A DNA stretch of 64,000 bases from Brachycybe producta (lineage: Eukaryota; Arthropoda; Diplopoda; Playtdesmida; Andrognathidae), in the NCBI GenBank assembly GCA_036925085.1, contig JAUPFP010000004.1, forward strand, positions 6,839,329 to 6,903,328, given 5' to 3'. A program made the position numbers and the translations under genes. Positions within the stretch are counted from its first letter, which is position 1, and every line of letters starts with the position of its first letter. Shown in pieces: positions 59,673 to 64,000 of this stretch. Below the pieces are notes generated by a model, which did not search any database, was not told the origin of the DNA, and saw only the letters and a program-made list of their open reading frames with translations.

Positions 59673-60504
59673 ACAGGCACTTAGAAATCGGGACAAACAC
59701 AAGTTGGCTCCGCCCTTTTCAATGCCGAACCACACTACTGTGAGCTTTTGACGTCGACCTTATAATTTTACCAACTTGATGATGTTCTCCATAACTCGTT
59801 TCTTCTCCTTATCGCGAATTGACCGCATGAAGAAGATTCGAGTTACTGAAATAGTTGGATGGAGATTGATTGTGATCTTTCTGTGCAGGGGTGTAATCTT
59901 TGCAGAAGGATGGTGACCATCTCCTGATCGACGCTGATGTACATCTTCCTTTGTTGTTACCAATTGAAGATGTTGTAGCTGCTCCAGGATCAATATGTCT
60001 CCTTGCCTTATGGTGCCTCTGGCCTGTTTAGAGAAGTATTAGTTTCCAGACATAAAGACAACGCTGTTTTCCATTATAAACACTTTATTCATCCTTATAC
60101 GGAAACACTAAGTTTACAAGGATGAATCTTATTATTAAAGGTGTGTCCTTGAGCTAATGATGTGGTATGGATTTAAGAATCAATGTAATACAAAGTTGAG
60201 CAAAGAGAAGGCCAATGAACAAAGAGGAACACGGTCCTTTTATACCTTGGACCTGTGTACACCGACAAGGTGTAACCAGGTCCAAGTGACCATGGTCCTA
60301 AGAGTATCAATCCGCAACTTCGATATGAGTCAGAAGTGTGAGTCAGAGAGGAGGGAGGGACAAGCAATAGTTGCTTACCCCCAGGCTATGGTTTTGGCGG
60401 GATCGGGAGTTACTGGGTGTTACATTACAAACCAATTAGAAGTTCCCGGTCGTCATAAAAAGGGCTGAGCCAACTTGTGCTCGTCCCGATTTCAAAATGC
60501 CTGT
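59673..60504. mobile_element. Mutator-like MITE carrying a solo LTR
   Basis: Flanked by TTAAAAATA at 59664-59672 and 60505-60513, an exact 9-base duplication inside the arm of copy E. Starts ACAGGCACTTAGAAATCGGG and ends CCCGATTTCAAAATGCCTGT. Its centre is split by an LTR. Confidence 0.88.
59739..60424 (-). mobile_element. Solo LTR inside the MITE, minus strand
   Basis: Minus strand TGTAACACCCAGTAACTCCC ... CAAAAGCTCACA (TG...CA, 686 bases). CCAAGGTATAAAAGGACCG is a TATA box next to an inverted repeat GGACCTGG/CCAGGTCC; GATGAATAAAGTG is a polyadenylation signal about 170 bases later. Flanks CTAC/TTAC may be a diverged 4-base duplication. A 77-codon frame at 59760-59993 lies in its 3' part and is probably not coding. 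Confidence 0.75.
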
Positions 60505-61011
60505 TTAAAAATATAACCGCACTTACCAATTTTTTGTCATTCTATCACTCGATCAGCATATACATGTATTTAAGGTGCACTTTAAAAACTTAATATTGGA
60601 CAACTTTAAATATGAAAAATAAACATATTGCCGCGACTGTGTATTTAAAAAATTAACATTTTTCTTTAACATTGCGTGTATGGGCTCAATAGAAAAACGG
60701 TGCAAGCACTCTTTGCGAAAGTTTTTTCGAAGTAATTTTGTGATGAAGCCTCTTAACACACCTTAAATTCGGCCATTTGCAAAATATCACGTAAATAAAA
60801 AATAACCATGAATTAATAAATACAAATCTGGCTATTCAGGATTTTTTTACATATAACAGAAAAAATGACAAGTGTTTAGAAACTAGAAAGAAAACGAACT
60901 ACCTACATGTAAATGGTATTTTGATTTTTTTTCTTTAAAAATACAATTTTTATGAGAATTATGAAAAATAAAAAATTTTGAAAAATTCTCGATTTTCCGT
61001 TTTTATATAAC

Positions 61012-61117
61012 AAAACGACTTTTTAGTTTTTAATGTTAGTGGAACGATTTTTTTCTAAACATTTTTATGTTTAGAAAAAAATCGTTCCACTAACATTAAA
61101 AACTAAAAAGTCGTTTT
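61012..61117. repeat. Near-perfect 51-bp-arm palindrome
   Basis: AAAACGACTTTTTAGTTTTT ... TTTTCTAAACAT, TTTT loop, then the exact inverse to AAAACTAAAAAGTCGTTTT. One mismatch appears only just outside the arms. Could form a long hairpin or cruciform. Confidence 0.93.
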
Positions 61118-61182
61118 TTTATATTTATGAACATAAACAACTTACTTGTTTCAGTTAAAAATTTAATCTGCATATTCACTTT

Positions 61183-61259
61183 CTACGGCTTTAAAGCTGC
61201 TGCTGCTTGATCTTGCTTTACAATTTCAATTTCATTTTGCGTTAAAATCTGACCACTAA
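61183..61259 (-). CDS. Possible alternative terminal exon next to a MITE
   Basis: On the minus strand an AG at 61260-61261 is followed by two bases, 24 codons and TAG. The peptide starts SGQILTQNEIEIVKQ and ends AAAALKP. It is again phase 1, so it could follow 63005-63073 as an alternative end. The acceptor is weak: its pyrimidines come partly from the end of the Mutator-like MITE at 61273-61478 and from that element's target duplication. It could instead be an old exon damaged by the insertion, or chance. A good donor (GTAAGTTG) lies further on, at about 61139-61146, but every path to it that I tried hits a stop. Confidence 0.22.
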
Positions 61260-61272
61260 CTAGCTCCAAAAG

Positions 61273-61478
61273 ACAGGCAATTAAAAATCGAGACAAACAG
61301 AAGTTAGCACAGTCCTTTTTATGACGAGCGCAACTTCTAATTGGTCGGTTATGTAGTCTGACGTCACCATGCTCCGCCCTTTTCAACGTCGAACCACACA
61401 ACAAATCAATTAGAAGTTGCCGGTCGTCGTAAAAAGGGCGGAGCCAACTTCTGTTTGTCCCAATTTCTAATTGCATTT
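61273..61478. mobile_element. Mutator-like MITE with exact 9-bp duplication
   Basis: 206 bases, flanked by CTCCAAAAG at 61264-61272 and 61479-61487. ACAGGCAATTAAAAATCGAG start; GAAGTTGCCGGTCGTCG and GGGCGGAGCC inside; CCCAATTTCTAATTGCATTT end. Same length as the 47.3 kb copy. Confidence 0.9.
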
Positions 61479-61883
61479 CTCCAAAAGTGATATGCAGCTC
61501 CTAAATCTTAAGAAGCTGACCTACCATTTTACTTTCTCTTGGAACCTGATTGGTTAGTTAGTATTTCAAGGCTATGACACATGCTTCAAATATCAAACTA
61601 TAAATAGAAGCTTCAAATATGCAGTAATAATGCAAAAAAAGTTACTAAAGTTTTAAAACCACAGAAAGCAAATATGGACTTTAACCTTTCTTGTTTCTAT
61701 GTTCTCTTCTAGAGTTTATAAAATTTTAAATTCTACTTAAAAAACAAATACAAGAAGGCAACTTAGCCATTGAACTAGATTGAACACACTATAATAAAGA
61801 GTTTATACTGTATTAAAACCACATTCACAGGGTCACACCGACCATGGCATCATGCAAAATGAGTGGAAGGGAGGAACACCGAA
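61479..61883. other. Unassigned stretch
   Basis: No supported gene. ACTTAGCCATTGAACTAG near 61760 may be a CACTTGAAC-type remnant. Confidence 0.35.
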
Positions 61884-62089
61884 CAGGCAGTTTGAAATTG
61901 GGGAGAACTTCAGTTAGCTCCGCCCTTGTTATGACGACCGGCAACTTCTAATTGGTTTGTTGTGTGGTTCGACGTTGAAAAGGGCGGAGCATGTGACGTC
62001 TGACTACATAACCAACCAACTAGAAGTTGCCAGTCGTCATAACAAGGGCGGAGCCAACTGGAGTTCTCCCCGATTTCTAACTGCATGTG
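61884..62089. mobile_element. Mutator-like MITE
   Basis: ACAGGCAGTTTGAAATTGGG start, CTCCGCCCTTGTTATGACG and CGTCATAACAAGGGCGGAG inverted, end CCCCGATTTCTAACTGCATG. Target duplication not clear here. Confidence 0.85.
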
Positions 62090-62460
62090 GAACAGATGGT
62101 ATTGACAGTGCGGAATTATTTAACAAAAATCAGTGAAAGTATCTAGCACATTCAGAACATACTGAAGAACTTGTACAAAAGACATAGATGCTCACTTGAA
62201 TTCATTTGACATGAACACGAATTGAACGTCTAAACCCAATAAGCAGGATATGACAACCCTAAATCACTATCATTAATACTATTTTTAAATAATAATTAAA
62301 AAATTAATGATATTAACATATTTAAATAACTTGTATAGCTATTATTTCAAGACAAATATTTCATTTTTTTCCCCTCTACTCCAAAAACACAAATTCCACA
62401 ACTAAATAAGTCTTAATTATGAAACAAAATTATTGGTTATTCTTTCAGTTAATAGCCGCT
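62090..62460. other. Unassigned stretch
   Basis: AT-rich, nothing supported. Confidence 0.35.
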
Positions 62461-62465
62461 TATTA

Positions 62466-62769
62466 CCTTGTATACACACACAGGAGTTAAATGAATTCAA
62501 ATTAAATATGTTTAGGTGATTTATACGAAATCCAGTTAAGGACACATGAACACCAAATAAAATATTGACTTTATAATTAATATTTTAAATTGAAATACTA
62601 AATCTATTTTGTCAATAGTTTATATGTTATATTCAAGTATTAACTCAATATTTTGAGATTATTAACTGAATAAATTGAATTCGACATATTGTTTGTTTGT
62701 CCTTCACAGAGGGCTCTGTAGAACACGTTTATTATTTAAATGCATTTAAATTATCAGGTGTGTACTAGG
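62466..62769 (+). mobile_element. MITE, CCTTGTACACAC ends, copy 3
   Basis: CCTTGTATACACACAGG ... GTGTGTACTAGG, flanked by TATTA at 62461-62465 and 62770-62774. Internal marks as in copies 1 and 2. Confidence 0.82.
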
Positions 62770-63004
62770 TATTATAGCCTCTATATGCGCGTCAGGTTGT
62801 GTAGCTTTTAGCCTTATAGCCTAGCTGTACACCTGGTTGCTAATTGAAAGAACACCCAAATTCTTTTTATAGAAACTACATAAATTTGCAAAAAAAAAAT
62901 ATTAAAAGTTACATTTATTTGTCAGCATATCACTCCCCATTTACAAGCTAAATACAGATTAAATATTTAAATGGATTATATATATGGCGACATTTTAATC
63001 TTAC

Positions 63005-63073
63005 CTTCAATACGAAAGCTTATTCTGGAATCCTCCGAATCCACTTTAGTTTTCGTACTTGAAATTTGTAATT
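63005..63073 (-). CDS. Candidate internal coding exon, phase 1-1
   Basis: A 69-base open stretch on the minus strand. It is preceded by a pyrimidine-rich acceptor (TTTTTTATCTCAG) and followed by the donor GTAAGATT. Two bases complete a preceding codon and one base is left at the end, so the exon is symmetric in phase 1 and encodes 22 whole codons (starts LQISSTKTKV, ends DSRISFRIE). The peptide is polar, rich in Ser, Thr, Lys and Asp, with no hydrophobic segment. It shares phase and splice-site style with the candidates at 55919-56011 and 36219-36305, and joining to 55919-56011 gives a Glu codon at the junction. I do not recognise the protein family. The splice signals and frame are seen directly; membership in one gene is inference. 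An AAT microsatellite lies about 100 bases upstream. Confidence 0.55.
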
Positions 63074-63176
63074 CTGAGATAAAAAACACAGTATTGTATT
63101 TGCTTTTTTTTTTGAGACAAAAAATGCAAAAAAAATAAATACTGTTGCTTATGCAAATGTTACTTATGTTAATAGC

Positions 63177-63620
<444 letters not shown>

Positions 63621-63621
63621 C

Positions 63622-64000
63622 CCCTATTACACTAGCAACTTATAATGCAATCAACTTGCAATGCAACCTGTGATGTGACTTGCAACTAGAACTTTGTAAT
63701 AAACTTCTATATCACACTATGCAATCTAGTTGCAATCCATTTTTTAAAACCTCTTTGAAAAATAAAATGGCGTCCAGACAACAGGTAGACATTATTTACA
63801 GGACGCCATTATGATTAGCTCCTAAGTTCATAAACCAGAAGTCATGAAACCGGAAATTCATTCAAAGTTCTGATGTCATTTCCGGCAAACAGCCTGATTG
63901 GTTGTTTGTCAGAAAGTTTACTTGAAAAGACTCTCAAAGTTGACCATGTGCAACTCAATGAGACTGAGTCTCACACTAAACAAGGAAGTTGCATGTCACA
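63622..64000. mobile_element. Probable MITE running off the window
   Basis: GCCCCTATTACACTAGCAAC with repeated AACTTGCAATGCAA words at the left, and CAAGGAAGTTGCATGTCACA at the window end. The right terminus is not in view. Confidence 0.4.

Larger units (their letters stand above)
59519..60756. mobile_element. Palindromic TTAA-type element, copy E, right part
   Basis: CAGCACATGTGCAAATGTG and AATTATTTTTAAGG match the centre of copy B; GAAATTCGTGATTTTGAAATA the right arm; after the MITE it continues AACCGCACTTACCAATTTTT to GATGAAGCCTC and TTAA. Interrupted by the MITE at 59673-60504. Confidence 0.82.

Overview
The window is AT-rich eukaryotic DNA, most likely intronic and intergenic sequence from an invertebrate animal genome. 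This is inferred from the dense mix of LINE 3' ends, tRNA-derived SINEs, Helitrons, LTRs and many hAT-, Mutator- and TTAA-type miniature elements, plus short spliced exons separated by very long introns. There is no long uninterrupted gene. Most long open frames are side effects of tandem repeats whose unit leaves all frames open.

The best evidence for a host gene is on the minus strand. Three short open stretches at 63005-63073, 55919-56011 and 36219-36305 each have a pyrimidine-rich AG acceptor, a GT donor and a length divisible by three, and each starts and ends in phase 1. They can join in frame, and a possible terminal exon lies at 20715-20791. A second candidate end, at 61183-61259, would be an alternative. 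The predicted peptide is polar and acidic and I do not recognise the family. If this is right, most of the window is introns of 7-20 kb filled with mobile elements.

Layout. 0.6-1.4 kb: palindromic TTAA-flanked element. 2.9-4.1 kb: heptamer array split by a LINE 3' end. 6.9-7.35 kb: minus-strand LTR. 10.06-10.86 kb: second palindromic element. 13.0-14.05 kb: LINE fragment between ~350-bp direct repeats. 15.4-15.6 and 18.6-19.0 kb: short Helitrons. 18.2, 23.3 and 24.8 kb: a second LINE family. 20.8-21.4 kb: longest LINE coding remnant. 25.7-26.6 kb: minus LTR with a possible leader. 29.0-29.6 kb: 31-bp minisatellite. 30.3-31.6 kb: head-to-tail Helitrons. 32.4-33.5 and 35.45-36.2 kb: palindromic elements. 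34.0-35.0 kb: two hAT-like elements. 36.6-37.8 kb: nested palindromes. 38.2-38.5 kb: tandem SINEs. 40.4-46.2 kb: LTRs and nested DNA elements. 47.3-48.4 kb: Mutator-like MITE, LTR and 32-bp minisatellite. 50.4-53.3 kb: MITEs and a minus LTR. 56.1-60.8 kb: a five-layer nest of elements. 61.0-62.1 kb: a near-perfect hairpin and two Mutator-like MITEs. 63.2 kb: AAT microsatellite.

The elements do not form a pathway. The informative points are the insertion order, target duplications and structures that several families preserve well.
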